Below are positions 34,280-43,972 of a stretch of DNA of 64,000 bases, one piece after another; position 1 is the first letter of the stretch, and each line of letters opens with the position of its first letter. The notes below the pieces were generated by a model. That model saw only the letters and a list, made by a program, of their open reading frames with translations. It was not told the origin of the DNA and did not search any database. Both the position numbers and the translations under genes were made by a program. This DNA comes from Cytobacillus dafuensis (lineage in GTDB: Bacteria; Bacillota; Bacilli; Bacillales; Cytobacillaceae): assembly GCF_007995155.1 (NCBI RefSeq), contig NZ_CP042593.1, positions 538,001 through 602,000 of the forward strand. The letters are read 5' to 3'.

Positions 34280-35307
34280 TAGAGGAGAAAAGAACCATCC
34301 TGGAGGTAGAAAATTTAATGAAATACTTCCCGATAAAGGGAGGGATTTTCGGCAAAAAGACTTTGAAGCATGTTAAAGCGGTTGATGGAGTTTCATTTGA
34401 TGTAAAGGAAGGGGAAACATTCGGTATTGTTGGCGAGTCCGGCTGCGGCAAAAGCACAACAGGCAGGACCATTCTTAGGCTGCTTGAACCGACAAACGGA
34501 AAAATAGTTTTTCAAGGGAAAAATATCACAGAACTAAATAAAACAGAGATGAGAAGGTTAAGAAAGGATATCCAAATCATCTTTCAGGATCCCTATGCAT
34601 CATTAAACCCAAGAATGAAAGTGAAAGAAACGATTGAAGAACCATTGATTAATTTCGGTATAACAGACAGAAGCGAACGGGAAAAAAGAGTGCTTGAAGT
34701 AGCTGACCAAGTTGGTTTGTCAAAGGCACAGCTTGAAAGGTTTCCCCATGCATTCTCAGGCGGCCAGCGGCAAAGAATAGGCATCGCGAGGGCGCTAATT
34801 TCAAAGCCAAAGCTAATTATCGCCGATGAGCCGGTTTCCGCTCTTGATGTATCCATTCAGTCACAGGTTCTCAATTTAATGAGAGATTTGCAGAAGGAAT
34901 TTGGCCTGACCTATATTTTTATCTCGCATGACCTAAGCGTCGTCAAACATTTCTGCGACCGAATCGGGGTTATGTATCTAGGAAAAATGGTGGAAGTTGC
35001 GGATAAGAAAAGTTTATATGATAAGCCGCTTCACCCTTACGCTGAAGCCCTTTTATCCGCATTGCCAAGCCCGCATCCATTGCAGAAGAAAGAACGGATT
35101 ATTTTAAAAGGAGATGTCCCAAGTCCATCTAATCCGCCAAGTGGCTGCACATTCCACCCAAGATGCTTCTCATGCATGGATGTCTGCAAAACGGCAAAGC
35201 CTTCACTTCAGCCAGCTAACAGCCAGCATATGGTTTCTTGTCATTTATATCACGAACCGAATGAACATCAAGCGGTCTTAGGAGATTTATATGAGCAAGA
35301 CTGTTAA
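34276..35307 (+). CDS. Oligopeptide ABC transporter ATP-binding protein (OppF type)
   Basis: 343 residues. Walker A is GESGCGKSTTGR near 56, the signature is FSGGQRQR near 160 and Walker B is LIIADEPVSALD near 182. The Cys-rich C-terminal stretch GCTFHPRCFSCMDVC is present. GTG 34276 overlaps the previous stop by four bases and has GGAGG seven bases upstream, so translation is coupled. It completes the ATPase pair of this importer. Confidence 0.92.
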   Translation: MIEEKRTILEVENLMKYFPIKGGIFGKKTLKHVKAVDGVSFDVKEGETFGIVGESGCGKSTTGRTILRLLEPTNGKIVFQGKNITELNKTEMRRLRKDIQIIFQDPYASLNPRMKVKETIEEPLINFGITDRSEREKRVLEVADQVGLSKAQLERFPHAFSGGQRQRIGIARALISKPKLIIADEPVSALDVSIQSQVLNLMRDLQKEFGLTYIFISHDLSVVKHFCDRIGVMYLGKMVEVADKKSLYDKPLHPYAEALLSALPSPHPLQKKERIILKGDVPSPSNPPSGCTFHPRCFSCMDVCKTAKPSLQPANSQHMVSCHLYHEPNEHQAVLGDLYEQDC

Positions 35308-36079
35308 AAAGGCACTTCAGCTATTGGATATTTTCACGGAGGAAAAGCCATATTGGAAATTGGATGAAATATCGAATTTTACAGGAGTCCCAAAACCAAC
35401 TGTATTTCGACTTTTAAGAACCTTCGTGGAGCTTGGATACTTAAAAAAAATGTCTTTTCAGCATGAGGGGCTAGTCATTGATGGCGAGGTATACGGGCTC
35501 GGCATTAAGTTCCTAGAAATGGGAGAACGCGTGGCAGCCCGATTTGAAATCCGCCATATAGCGTTTCCTTATATGCAGAAACTTCAGGCTCAGTTTAATG
35601 AAGCCGTTCAGCTCATCACGAGAGAACAGTTCGAGGGTGTGTACATTGAAAAAGTAGAAAGCACACGTCCTGTTCGATTATATACAAGGGTTGGGCGCCA
35701 TGCTCCCTTATATGCTGGGGCATGTTCTAGAGTCATCCTTGCCTTTCTAAATGATGAATTCATCGAAGAAGTTTTAGAAGAGCCAATCATTAAGTATGCG
35801 AGCCAAACACCGGCAACGAAAGAGGAAGTTCTTCGTTTAGTCAAGCAAATTAGAGAAGATGGCTTTGCTTACAGTGATTCTGAATTAGAGGATGGGACGG
35901 CCTCTATTGCTGTTCCGATTTTTAACCGCTTTGGGGATGTTGAGTACTCCATAAGTATTGCCGGTTTTTCTACTAGTCTTCCAAAGGGGAAAATTCATGA
36001 TTTTATTGGGGATCTGTGGATAGCAGCAGCGGAAATTTCAAGAAAGATAGGTTATAACAATCCATATCCATATGGGTGA
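35291..36079 (+). CDS. IclR family transcriptional regulator
   Basis: 262 residues. The N-terminal winged helix-turn-helix (about 1-65) is seen as KKALQLLDIFTEEKP and WKLDEISNFTGVPKPTVFRLL. The effector-binding domain follows (about 80-255) with GRHAPLYAGACSRVILAF near 140 and DGTASIAVPIFNRFG near 206, both typical of IclR. ATG follows AGGAG and overlaps the oppF end by 17 bases. It is embedded in the operon it probably controls; a palindromic operator lies at 33253-33279. The effector may be 5-oxoproline or a peptide, which is inference. Confidence 0.92.
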   Translation: MSKTVKKALQLLDIFTEEKPYWKLDEISNFTGVPKPTVFRLLRTFVELGYLKKMSFQHEGLVIDGEVYGLGIKFLEMGERVAARFEIRHIAFPYMQKLQAQFNEAVQLITREQFEGVYIEKVESTRPVRLYTRVGRHAPLYAGACSRVILAFLNDEFIEEVLEEPIIKYASQTPATKEEVLRLVKQIREDGFAYSDSELEDGTASIAVPIFNRFGDVEYSISIAGFSTSLPKGKIHDFIGDLWIAAAEISRKIGYNNPYPYG

Positions 36080-36115
36080 ATATAGCAATAAAATAAAAAA
36101 ATAGAGGTGAAGAAA

Positions 36116-37705
36116 ATGAAGAAGAAATTGTCATTCCTGTTTACCCTTTTGATGATCTTTACCCTTGTGTTGTCAGCATGTTCTTCTGGAGGAAGCAGTG
36201 AAAAGGCTGGCTCAGACACGAGCAAAGAGAATAGCAAAGAAGAGAACCCAGTAAAAGATCGAGGAAATGAAATTATTGTTGGTGTTTCTGCAGAACCGCA
36301 GAACTGGGATCCAATCGATACTTTCTTATTGGATTGGAGTACAATCGCAACTTCCGTTTTTGAAGGCCTTGTGGATCGTACATTGGATCTAGAGCTTCAG
36401 CCAGGTCTTGCAGAGAGCTGGGAGTATCTAGATGACAGTACTCTTCAATTTAAATTGCGTCAAGGCGTAACCTTCCATAATGGAGAGCCGTTCAATGCCG
36501 AAGCTGTTAAATTTACATTTGATCGCTTATTAGGCCCTGAAGGTCAAAAGGGACCGCAATATTCTAACTACAATACGATTGATAAAGTTGAAATTGTTGA
36601 TGAGTATACCGTTAATTTTAAGCTTAATGCAAAGGATCCTGTGCTGTTAACAAAGCTTGCCGGCTATGGCGCAGTTATTGTTCCTCCTAACTATATTAAA
36701 GAAAATGGCGACGATCATTTCAACAATAATCCAGTTGGAACTGGACCGTTCAAAATGACAGGCTACAAGCGTGATCAGGAAATTGTTTTAGAAAAGAATC
36801 CAAATTACTGGAAAGAAGGACTTCCAAAGCTTGACAAGGTAACATTCAAAGTAATTCCAGAAGCTTCTACAAGATTAGCTGAACTTCAAACTGGAAAGAT
36901 CGATATCATGAAGCGTGTCGAAGTGGCTCAAGCTAAAACGATAAAAGATACTAGTTTCCTAGAATTAAAAGAAATTGGTTCTCCAACAGTTTTTGCGATT
37001 CGCTTTGATACAGCTAAAAAGCCATTGGATAACAAGTTAGTTAGACAAGCTATTAACTATGCGATTGATAAAGATGCGATTATTAAAGAAATTTTGGGCG
37101 GTTACGGCTATCCAATCAGCACCTTCCAAAGTGAACTATCTTTCGGTAACAACCCTAACTTAAAGCCCTATTCATATGATCCAGAAAAAGCAAAAGAATT
37201 GTTAAACGAGGCGGGAGTGAAAGAGGGTACTGAGCTAGACTTTTTCATTCCAGGTAATGATGGAAACTTTAAAGAGATTGCCCAAGTGGTATCCTTCTAC
37301 TTAGAAGAGGTTGGTTTAAAGGTAAATATTCAAACTGCTGATGGAACAACCATGAATTCTGATTTAATTCCAAACGGAAACGCAGGCCATATGTACCGCA
37401 ACGGATGGGGCGGATGGACGCTTGACTTTGATAATACAGCATACCAAATGTACGCTGAAGGTGAGTTCTGGAACCCTTCATTTAAAGACGCAAAGGTTGA
37501 AGAATTGCTTGCTGCAGAGCGCTCAACTGTTGATCAGGCAGAACGTGAGAAAATCTTTAAAGAGTTAACAGAGGTTCTTTATGAGCTTGCACCAGAGGTT
37601 AACTTATATCAAGCCGTAGATCTATACGCTGCGAATAAACGTGTTCAAAACTTCCAGCCGCCTCATGAGGACCGTATGAGGTTAGAAGAAGTTTCAGTGA
37701 AGTAA
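36116..37705 (+). CDS. Peptide ABC transporter substrate-binding lipoprotein
   Basis: 529 residues of SBP family 5, nearest in style to glutathione/dipeptide binding proteins. The signal peptide ends in the lipobox VLSAC (Cys near 23), followed by a Ser/Gly/Glu-rich linker. The mature part has IIVGVSAEPQNWDPID and LAESWEYLDDSTLQFKLRQG. ATG 36116 is preferred over GTG 36107 for spacing from AGAGGTG. A terminator-like hairpin follows at 37713-37750, so the binding protein may be made in excess over the permeases. Confidence 0.92.
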   Translation: MKKKLSFLFTLLMIFTLVLSACSSGGSSEKAGSDTSKENSKEENPVKDRGNEIIVGVSAEPQNWDPIDTFLLDWSTIATSVFEGLVDRTLDLELQPGLAESWEYLDDSTLQFKLRQGVTFHNGEPFNAEAVKFTFDRLLGPEGQKGPQYSNYNTIDKVEIVDEYTVNFKLNAKDPVLLTKLAGYGAVIVPPNYIKENGDDHFNNNPVGTGPFKMTGYKRDQEIVLEKNPNYWKEGLPKLDKVTFKVIPEASTRLAELQTGKIDIMKRVEVAQAKTIKDTSFLELKEIGSPTVFAIRFDTAKKPLDNKLVRQAINYAIDKDAIIKEILGGYGYPISTFQSELSFGNNPNLKPYSYDPEKAKELLNEAGVKEGTELDFFIPGNDGNFKEIAQVVSFYLEEVGLKVNIQTADGTTMNSDLIPNGNAGHMYRNGWGGWTLDFDNTAYQMYAEGEFWNPSFKDAKVEELLAAERSTVDQAEREKIFKELTEVLYELAPEVNLYQAVDLYAANKRVQNFQPPHEDRMRLEEVSVK

Positions 37706-37712
37706 CACATAC

Positions 37713-37750
37713 AAAAAGAGATAGTATGGTCCTCATGCTATCTCTTTTCT
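37713..37750 (+). terminator. Hairpin after the binding-protein gene
   Basis: AAAGAGATAG pairs with CTATCTCTTT around a partly paired loop, followed by TCTTTAAAAAG. It is probably a partial terminator setting the ratio between binding protein and downstream genes. Confidence 0.75.
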
Positions 37751-37772
37751 TTAAAAAGAACGGGGGAATATG

Positions 37773-38708
37773 ATGCTTGCTTATGTAATTCGAAGATTAC
37801 TTCACACCGTTTTAGTCGTATTTGCCATTTCATTATTAATCTTTTTTTCCATTCGTTTAACAGGTGACCCGGTAACAGTCATGTTTTCGGCCGGTGAACC
37901 GACAAAAGAGGCAATTGAGCAATTAAGAGCTAGCCTCGGTCTGGATGAACCATTATATGTTCAGTATTTAATCTTTATAAAAGGCCTTCTTACTTTCGAT
38001 TTTGGTGAATCATTTAGAAGCGGGGGCCCTGTCATTGATCTCATTATGGAAAAGGCAGGCGCTACGTTAGCCCTTGCAGTAGGAGGAATGACTGTTGCCA
38101 TTTTAATCGCCTTTCCTGTAGGAATTTTGTCTGCGGTTAAGCGAGGAACAGCTGTTGATATCTTTGGCCGGATTTTTTCATTAATGGGGATCTCATTCCC
38201 GAACTTCTGGTTAGGTATCATGCTTATTCTTATTTTTTCCGTTAATTTACAATGGCTTCCTTCATCAGGCTTTGATGGTTTTTCAAGCCTAATTTTACCT
38301 TCTATCACCTTAGGGATGATTTTGTCTGGAATTTTAGCAAGACTTGTCCGGTCATCCATGCTTGAAGTGATGAACCAGCAATATGTATCAACAGCCAAGT
38401 CAAAGGGAATCAGTGATTGGGCTGTCATTATCAAGCATGCCTTCCGAAATGCCTTATTGCCTACTGTTACATTTATTGGCCTGCAGTTTGGCGCATTGCT
38501 TGGCGGGACGGTTATCGTTGAACAGATTTTTGCTTGGCCGGGGATTGGACGTCTCATTATCGATGCCATCAATCAAAGGGATTATCCAGTCGTTCAGGGC
38601 GGCGTTATTTTCCTAGCTGTTATCATGGTAGTCGTCAATTTGATCGTAGATTTAAGCTATTCATTGATTGATCCAAGAATTAAAGCCGGAGGGAGTGGAA
38701 AAGCATGA
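37773..38708 (+). CDS. Peptide ABC transporter permease (DppB/GsiC type)
   Basis: 311-residue permease with about six helices. The start is MLAYVIRRLLHTVLVVFAIS. The cytoplasmic EAA-type loop lies around residues 205-235 (QYVSTAKSKGISDW and KHAFRNALLPTV). ATG 37773 is better spaced from GGGGG than ATG 37770. It overlaps the next permease by four bases. Confidence 0.92.
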   Translation: MLAYVIRRLLHTVLVVFAISLLIFFSIRLTGDPVTVMFSAGEPTKEAIEQLRASLGLDEPLYVQYLIFIKGLLTFDFGESFRSGGPVIDLIMEKAGATLALAVGGMTVAILIAFPVGILSAVKRGTAVDIFGRIFSLMGISFPNFWLGIMLILIFSVNLQWLPSSGFDGFSSLILPSITLGMILSGILARLVRSSMLEVMNQQYVSTAKSKGISDWAVIIKHAFRNALLPTVTFIGLQFGALLGGTVIVEQIFAWPGIGRLIIDAINQRDYPVVQGGVIFLAVIMVVVNLIVDLSYSLIDPRIKAGGSGKA

Positions 38709-39625
38709 CAACTTTACAGCCTCAGGAAAAAATAACGCAAGAGGAAATGTCAATTCTTCCGAAAAGAAATTTTCTGCAAAACTTTTGGCGATTTATTAAA
38801 AAGAACCCCGCCGGTTTTATTGGTGTTTTACTTGTCGTTCTCAGTGTAGCTTGTGCTCTATTAGCACCATGGATTGCTCCATTTGATCCATCAAAGGCGA
38901 GTCTATCATCGCGTCTGGCGCCGCCTTCGTGGGCCGATGAAACGGGAGAATCCGTCTTTCTGCTTGGTGCTGATCAGGTAGGAAGAGACTTGCTGAGCAG
39001 AATCATTTATGGAGCAAGAATTTCATTGATGGTTGGCTTTTTCGGCGTACTAATTTCGATGGTTTTAGGCACGGTTCTTGGACTTATATCCGGATTTTTT
39101 GGAAAATGGCTCGATGACCTGATTATGCGTTTGGCGGATATTCAGCTGGCCTTTCCATTTATCCTTTTTGCCATTGTTATTATGAGTGTTCTCGGAACAG
39201 GTATTTGGAAAATTATTATCATTTTAGGTCTAACCTATTGGGTTGGTTTTGCCCGTTTAATCAGAGGACAAGTTATTTCTCTGAAAGAGCAGGAATATAT
39301 TCAGGCCGCAAAGGCAATTGGCGGAACACAATTTAGAGTAATTCGAAAGCATATCTTGCCGAATGTCCTTTCATCCATTTTAGTTCTCGGAACGATGTAT
39401 ATTGCTGAATTTATCTTATTAGAGGCATCTCTGACATTCCTTGGTTTAGGTGTTGACCCGACTGTTCCATCTTGGGGAGGAATGCTGGCTGACAGCCGGA
39501 ACTATATTACATCTGCTTGGTGGACCGCGACATTCCCTGGGGTTGCCATCATGTTAACAGTACTTGGATTCAATCTTCTTGGAGATTGGCTGCGCGACAA
39601 ATTTGATCCAAATATGAAGGGGTAG
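38705..39625 (+). CDS. Peptide ABC transporter permease (DppC/GsiD type)
   Basis: 306-residue second permease. LGADQVGRDLLSRIIYGAR near residue 83 is the OppC/DppC hallmark. The loop EYIQAAKAIGGTQFRVI lies near 195. It starts inside the end of the previous gene (ATGA overlap). The large peptidase gene follows after nine bases or fewer. Confidence 0.92.
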   Translation: MTTLQPQEKITQEEMSILPKRNFLQNFWRFIKKNPAGFIGVLLVVLSVACALLAPWIAPFDPSKASLSSRLAPPSWADETGESVFLLGADQVGRDLLSRIIYGARISLMVGFFGVLISMVLGTVLGLISGFFGKWLDDLIMRLADIQLAFPFILFAIVIMSVLGTGIWKIIIILGLTYWVGFARLIRGQVISLKEQEYIQAAKAIGGTQFRVIRKHILPNVLSSILVLGTMYIAEFILLEASLTFLGLGVDPTVPSWGGMLADSRNYITSAWWTATFPGVAIMLTVLGFNLLGDWLRDKFDPNMKG

Positions 39626-39634
39626 GTGAGACTT

Positions 39635-42604
39635 GTGAACAGCATCTTTTCCATTTGGACAACAGAGGGCCTTCTTTGCGACAAGAACAGAGATGGTGTC
39701 GCAGACGGAGTTTCCGCTTTTATCGATTTACCAGAAGGACTTGCCCCTATTGGCTTAATTGACTTTTGCGCTCGCTTGGGATTTGAAACGACAGCACTAT
39801 CATTGGATTTTTTCGAACAAAAAGAAAATGCCGTCAAAATAAGCTTTGTGTACTCAGAGTCTAATACATTATTAAAGCTGGAAAATCAGAACCTAATTTT
39901 TCTATATAAAGATGAACCAGAGCTTTCTTCATTTCTAAAATTACTGGCGGCAATGAAGCCGGGAATCAATGAGGGAAGTTCGTCCCTTGAATTAAGGGAA
40001 GGCAGACTTTTTGCAGGGCAGAAGGAAATTCCCGTCCTTTCTGATTTCAGACAAGGGGAAACAGAGACATCGCCTAAAATCACGAGTCTTAGCCATTTAT
40101 GGAATTTTTCAGGTCTTGGGAAAAGCAATGAAGCCTCTCCTGTAAAACTGCTGGATTTGAATATTGGAATAGAAGAATCTTTACAGACATCAGCTTTATT
40201 GCGGGAAGCATGTTATTTTGTTGCACGCATGGCCATGAATTCAACGAAAATATCATTCCCGCTGACAGGCAAACCATCTGCTGTCATCCAATTTGATATC
40301 ACAGAAGGCACGGAAACAGCATTTGAACTTGTTAAGGGCAATCACCTGGTACTGAAGGGGCAAAAGGATGTTTTGCCTCAAGCCCTTCATCATCTCGCAC
40401 GGGCAAAGCATTGGAGCGAGGAGGGAGCATTCGGATATTGGGAACAGGAATATAAACTATCTCAAAAAGCCGAAGAACCACTGCTGTTCGAATTAGAATG
40501 GACAGATGAAAGCGAGGTTCAATTGGCTTTTGAAAAATTAAAAGAGTTAAAGAATCTTGATGATGCAGACATTGAATTATTTTTATCTGAGCCATTAGAT
40601 ATACGAAAAAAAATAGAATCCGAATGGAAGGCAGAATTTCCTGCAATCCGCTCGCTATCAGTCCGCTCGTCCTTTAAACCGGGCCTGCATTGGATTAATG
40701 AAGAGATCGTTCCGCAATTGCTGAGTAAAAAGGTAAAACGAATAGAGATTAAAGTTCAGGCAGAAAAAGGGGCCAATGGTCTTGAGCTTCCGATTCGCTG
40801 GATTCAAGAAATGTATCCTGTCGACCGCTGTATTGAGGAAGCCATTGGTTTAGATGCCAATTTAATCTCTTTCCATTTAGAAGAAGATTTGCCCCATACA
40901 TACGAAGTGTATGGATTCGATGAACAAGATAAGCCAATGCTGCTGGGCTATTTAGATGTTCCGGTGTCAAAGATGACATATTTAGATGGGGAGCGTTTTG
41001 TCTACCCTGTTTCCAGCGCTGTTCGCATTCGCCGAAACGTAAATCTGACAGAGGAGCATTTGATTCTGACAGATCGGGAACGTTTTTACCGTTTCTATGT
41101 AAATGATGTGCTTCCAAAGCTTTGGCAGACGGTGTCAGACTACAGGTCAGGACAGGGACATATCCGGCCATTCTTTGATCGGTTAGAGATCGATGTTTGG
41201 ATGAGTGAAGAGGAAAGAAAGCTTTTTGTAGATGAAGAACGGATATCTTCACTGGAAGCATTGCATGAAGACCTTTATTTTAATACATTGGACTATTTCG
41301 CCTATCGGGGAGAGGAAATCGAAGGCAAGCCATTCAATGCACCGGGTGGCGTTCACCCGTTTATGCATATAAGGACGGGGGAGAAACCTGCAGCACGGAT
41401 TCAAGTGTTTAGCTGGGAAGATGAACCACAGGAAAATTGGATCACAAAAGCCATTCATTTTGATGAAGATGGAAGCCTATCTCAAGCCGTGATGAACAAT
41501 GAAATAAAAGAGTTGGCCTTATCCATTCACAAGTTTGAAAAACCTGCCCATCATATTCACCTGGATGTTGAAGAGTGGCTGCAGGGGCAATCGCGCTATC
41601 AGGTCGTTTACCCAGATCATTCTTACCGCGGACATGCCATCCCAGTTATCGAATGTTATATGGATTCAGGTGAGGAGTTTTATTCACCTTTAAAACTATC
41701 GGTCTTCAAAAAAACAATCTTCTTAGAGGCAGGCCACCATTCAAACGAAGTGTCGAGCACGCCGGCCATCCTGCAATTCTTGAGTCGTGCAGAAGACATG
41801 CTAAAAGACTGGCTAAAGGATGTCAACGTAGTCATTCTCCCGCTGGCCAATCCTGATGGCTATGAATTGCTGACAAAGCTGACAAAGGAGCATCCGGAAT
41901 GGAAGCACCATGCAGCAAGGTATAATGCGGTAGGACTTGAATATTCCACTGTCCGTTTTCATGACACTGTTTTTGGCGAAGCCAATATTTATCCTGAAAT
42001 TCTGCGCAGATGGGCACCAGATGTCATTGTCGATGATCATGGAATCCCTTCCCATGAATGGGTTCAGCCATTTGCCGGGTATAACAGCCCTCCAAGATTT
42101 CCAGTATCTTATTTCCTTCCGAGCGCGAAAATCTATGGCATTGGCCGATTGTCAACGGGCGCTTATCGACCAAAGCACGAGGCGAATTTAGAAACGATTG
42201 TCGATCATGTAAGCCGATTTATTCAAGATACATTTATCGAAAGTGAAAATAAATACTGGCAGAAGCGATTCATCAAATACGGAAATCAGTGGCTGCCGGA
42301 TGTATTTCCAATCGAAGAAGCCCCTGGCATTCATTTTTACCGCATGGCCGATGTAACTCCGTCGTATTCTACGATTGGCATTACAAGATATCCGGAGTGG
42401 ATTGCAGCTGAAGTCATTTCGGAGGCAAATGATGAAGTGGTATATGGCGAAGTCCTTAGTGGCTGTGTTGAAGCACATATTGTCTTTGATTTGGCTATTT
42501 TAGACACATTAGCAAGGGCAGACATTAAAGTGAAACAGAATGGCGATCAGGGGCTCGAATATCAGCGAATACGACCGCTGCAACTTCAAAATGTAAAGGG
42601 GTAA
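39635..42604 (+). CDS. Large M14-type zinc carboxypeptidase family protein
   Basis: About 989 residues. The C-terminal third (about 650-960) is an M14-like metallopeptidase domain. FLEAGHHSNEVSS near 700 supplies the His-x-x-Glu zinc pair, VVILPLANPDGYELL is the usual strand, and DDHGIPSHEW near 805 gives a likely third ligand. The N-terminal two-thirds have no domain I can name; residues 1-40 contain a Thr-Glu-Gly-Leu-Leu-Cys-Asp start and an Asp/Asn-rich DKNRDGVADG. There is no signal peptide, so it should act on imported peptides. Start is GTG 39635 (or 39626, very close to the SD). It lies between the permeases and pcp. Confidence 0.8.
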   Translation: MNSIFSIWTTEGLLCDKNRDGVADGVSAFIDLPEGLAPIGLIDFCARLGFETTALSLDFFEQKENAVKISFVYSESNTLLKLENQNLIFLYKDEPELSSFLKLLAAMKPGINEGSSSLELREGRLFAGQKEIPVLSDFRQGETETSPKITSLSHLWNFSGLGKSNEASPVKLLDLNIGIEESLQTSALLREACYFVARMAMNSTKISFPLTGKPSAVIQFDITEGTETAFELVKGNHLVLKGQKDVLPQALHHLARAKHWSEEGAFGYWEQEYKLSQKAEEPLLFELEWTDESEVQLAFEKLKELKNLDDADIELFLSEPLDIRKKIESEWKAEFPAIRSLSVRSSFKPGLHWINEEIVPQLLSKKVKRIEIKVQAEKGANGLELPIRWIQEMYPVDRCIEEAIGLDANLISFHLEEDLPHTYEVYGFDEQDKPMLLGYLDVPVSKMTYLDGERFVYPVSSAVRIRRNVNLTEEHLILTDRERFYRFYVNDVLPKLWQTVSDYRSGQGHIRPFFDRLEIDVWMSEEERKLFVDEERISSLEALHEDLYFNTLDYFAYRGEEIEGKPFNAPGGVHPFMHIRTGEKPAARIQVFSWEDEPQENWITKAIHFDEDGSLSQAVMNNEIKELALSIHKFEKPAHHIHLDVEEWLQGQSRYQVVYPDHSYRGHAIPVIECYMDSGEEFYSPLKLSVFKKTIFLEAGHHSNEVSSTPAILQFLSRAEDMLKDWLKDVNVVILPLANPDGYELLTKLTKEHPEWKHHAARYNAVGLEYSTVRFHDTVFGEANIYPEILRRWAPDVIVDDHGIPSHEWVQPFAGYNSPPRFPVSYFLPSAKIYGIGRLSTGAYRPKHEANLETIVDHVSRFIQDTFIESENKYWQKRFIKYGNQWLPDVFPIEEAPGIHFYRMADVTPSYSTIGITRYPEWIAAEVISEANDEVVYGEVLSGCVEAHIVFDLAILDTLARADIKVKQNGDQGLEYQRIRPLQLQNVKG

Positions 42605-42608
42605 AAAA

Positions 42609-43220
42609 ATGAAAACACTATTACTAACAGGGTTCGAACCGTTTCTTGATTTTACCATTAACCCAACAATGCGGATTGTCGAAGAGCTAAATGGATTAGA
42701 AGTGGGCGGCTACAAAATCCATGGTGAAATCTTATCGGTGGATTTTAAAAAGGCAGGGTCACAGTTAGTTGGGCACCTTGAAAGCATCCAGCCTGATGCT
42801 GTTGTTTCATTAGGACTTGCCGGAGGACGATATAAAATCACTCCAGAGCGGATTGCAATTAATATCAATGATGGAGAGCCGGACAATAGTGGCAATACAC
42901 CAGTGGATGAGGCGATTCAGCCGGAGGGCGCAGATGGCTGCATGTCAACTCTTCCCATTCGGGCGATGGTTAATCGTCTGAAGGAGACAGGTTTGCCTGC
43001 GGAAATTTCTAATACGGCTGGCACTTATTTATGCAACCATATTATGTACCAGGCTCTTCATTATGCGAAAACGTACAATAAGAAAATGCCTTCCGGGTTT
43101 ATTCATATTCCGGCTTCTCATGAACTTGCCCTTCAGCATGGAAAAATTCCAAGCTGGTCGCATGAGGATTTAAAAAAGGGAGTGTACACTTGCATTCAAG
43201 TGTTAGCTGATCATGAGTAA
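42609..43220 (+). CDS. pcp: Pyroglutamyl-peptidase I
   Basis: 203-residue C15 cysteine peptidase releasing N-terminal pyroglutamate (5-oxoproline) from peptides. The start LLLTGFEPFLDFTINPT is diagnostic. The catalytic Glu is in TPERIAINI near 80, Cys is in NTAGTYLCNHIMY near 143 and His is in SGFIHIPAS near 167. It lies directly before the genes that open 5-oxoproline, so product and next enzyme are encoded side by side. ATG is four bases after the M14 gene stop. Confidence 0.97.
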   Translation: MKTLLLTGFEPFLDFTINPTMRIVEELNGLEVGGYKIHGEILSVDFKKAGSQLVGHLESIQPDAVVSLGLAGGRYKITPERIAININDGEPDNSGNTPVDEAIQPEGADGCMSTLPIRAMVNRLKETGLPAEISNTAGTYLCNHIMYQALHYAKTYNKKMPSGFIHIPASHELALQHGKIPSWSHEDLKKGVYTCIQVLADHE

Positions 43221-43953
43221 AAGAATAATCCCGAAGGCTGATGTGACGGGTGAGCGCAGCATAAGGTTCGCATTTAGCACAGAGGTCGCAAAGGAAACCT
43301 TTAGTCAGGTTCAGCAATTTTGCGAAATGATAGAAAAAGAATTACAGTTTTATATTCAGGAAGTTGTTCCAAGCTATCATACCGTTATGGTTTATTTGAA
43401 AAAGGATATCCCGGATAAAGCGCCGCTGATTGAATCGCTAATGCAGAAATGGGAACGCCATTATAAAGCAGATGGCACCTTCAAATCAAGAAAGCTCCAG
43501 ATTCCCGTTTGTTATGGCGGGAAGTTTGGTCTGGATATGGAGAGAGTAGTGAAACATACGGGATTAACAGAAAGGGAAATCATCACTATTCATGTTGAAT
43601 CCGTTTATACGGTTTACATGATTGGCTTTCTTCCAGGGTTCCCCTACTTAGGCGGGCTAAACGATAGATTAGCAACACCCAGACTGCAAACACCAAGATT
43701 AAAAGTGCCAAAAGGGACTGTTGGCATCGGCGGAAGTCAGACAGGCATCTATCCATTAGAATGCCCAGGGGGATGGAACATCATTGGGAAAACCCCTATA
43801 GATATATATGATCCAGATCGTAAGGAGCCTTTTTTTATCCGCACGGGCGACCAGCTTCAGTTTTATCCGATTTCAATAGAAGAATTTTTTAATATAGAAA
43901 AGGAAATGAAAAAAGATCCAGGGTTATTGAAGGAGTTTATTAAGCTGGATTAG
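43213..43953 (+). CDS. pxpB: 5-oxoprolinase subunit PxpB (KipI family)
   Basis: 246 residues. PxpB is one of three subunits of the ATP-dependent prokaryotic 5-oxoprolinase that converts 5-oxoproline to glutamate; its homologue KipI inhibits the sporulation kinase KinA. Typical motifs are VPSYHTVMVYL near 55, IPVCYGGKFGLDMERV near 97, YMIGFLPGFPYLGGLN near 136 and KGTVGIGGSQTGIYP near 170. It overlaps the end of pcp by eight bases. Confidence 0.95.
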   Translation: MSKRIIPKADVTGERSIRFAFSTEVAKETFSQVQQFCEMIEKELQFYIQEVVPSYHTVMVYLKKDIPDKAPLIESLMQKWERHYKADGTFKSRKLQIPVCYGGKFGLDMERVVKHTGLTEREIITIHVESVYTVYMIGFLPGFPYLGGLNDRLATPRLQTPRLKVPKGTVGIGGSQTGIYPLECPGGWNIIGKTPIDIYDPDRKEPFFIRTGDQLQFYPISIEEFFNIEKEMKKDPGLLKEFIKLD

Positions 43954-43972
43954 TTTACAAGGTGGTGTTTTC

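Noticed and set aside
37961..38572. 203-codon open frame on the minus strand inside the permease gene
   Set aside because: It is the antisense shadow of a well-supported ABC permease and has no start signal or family.
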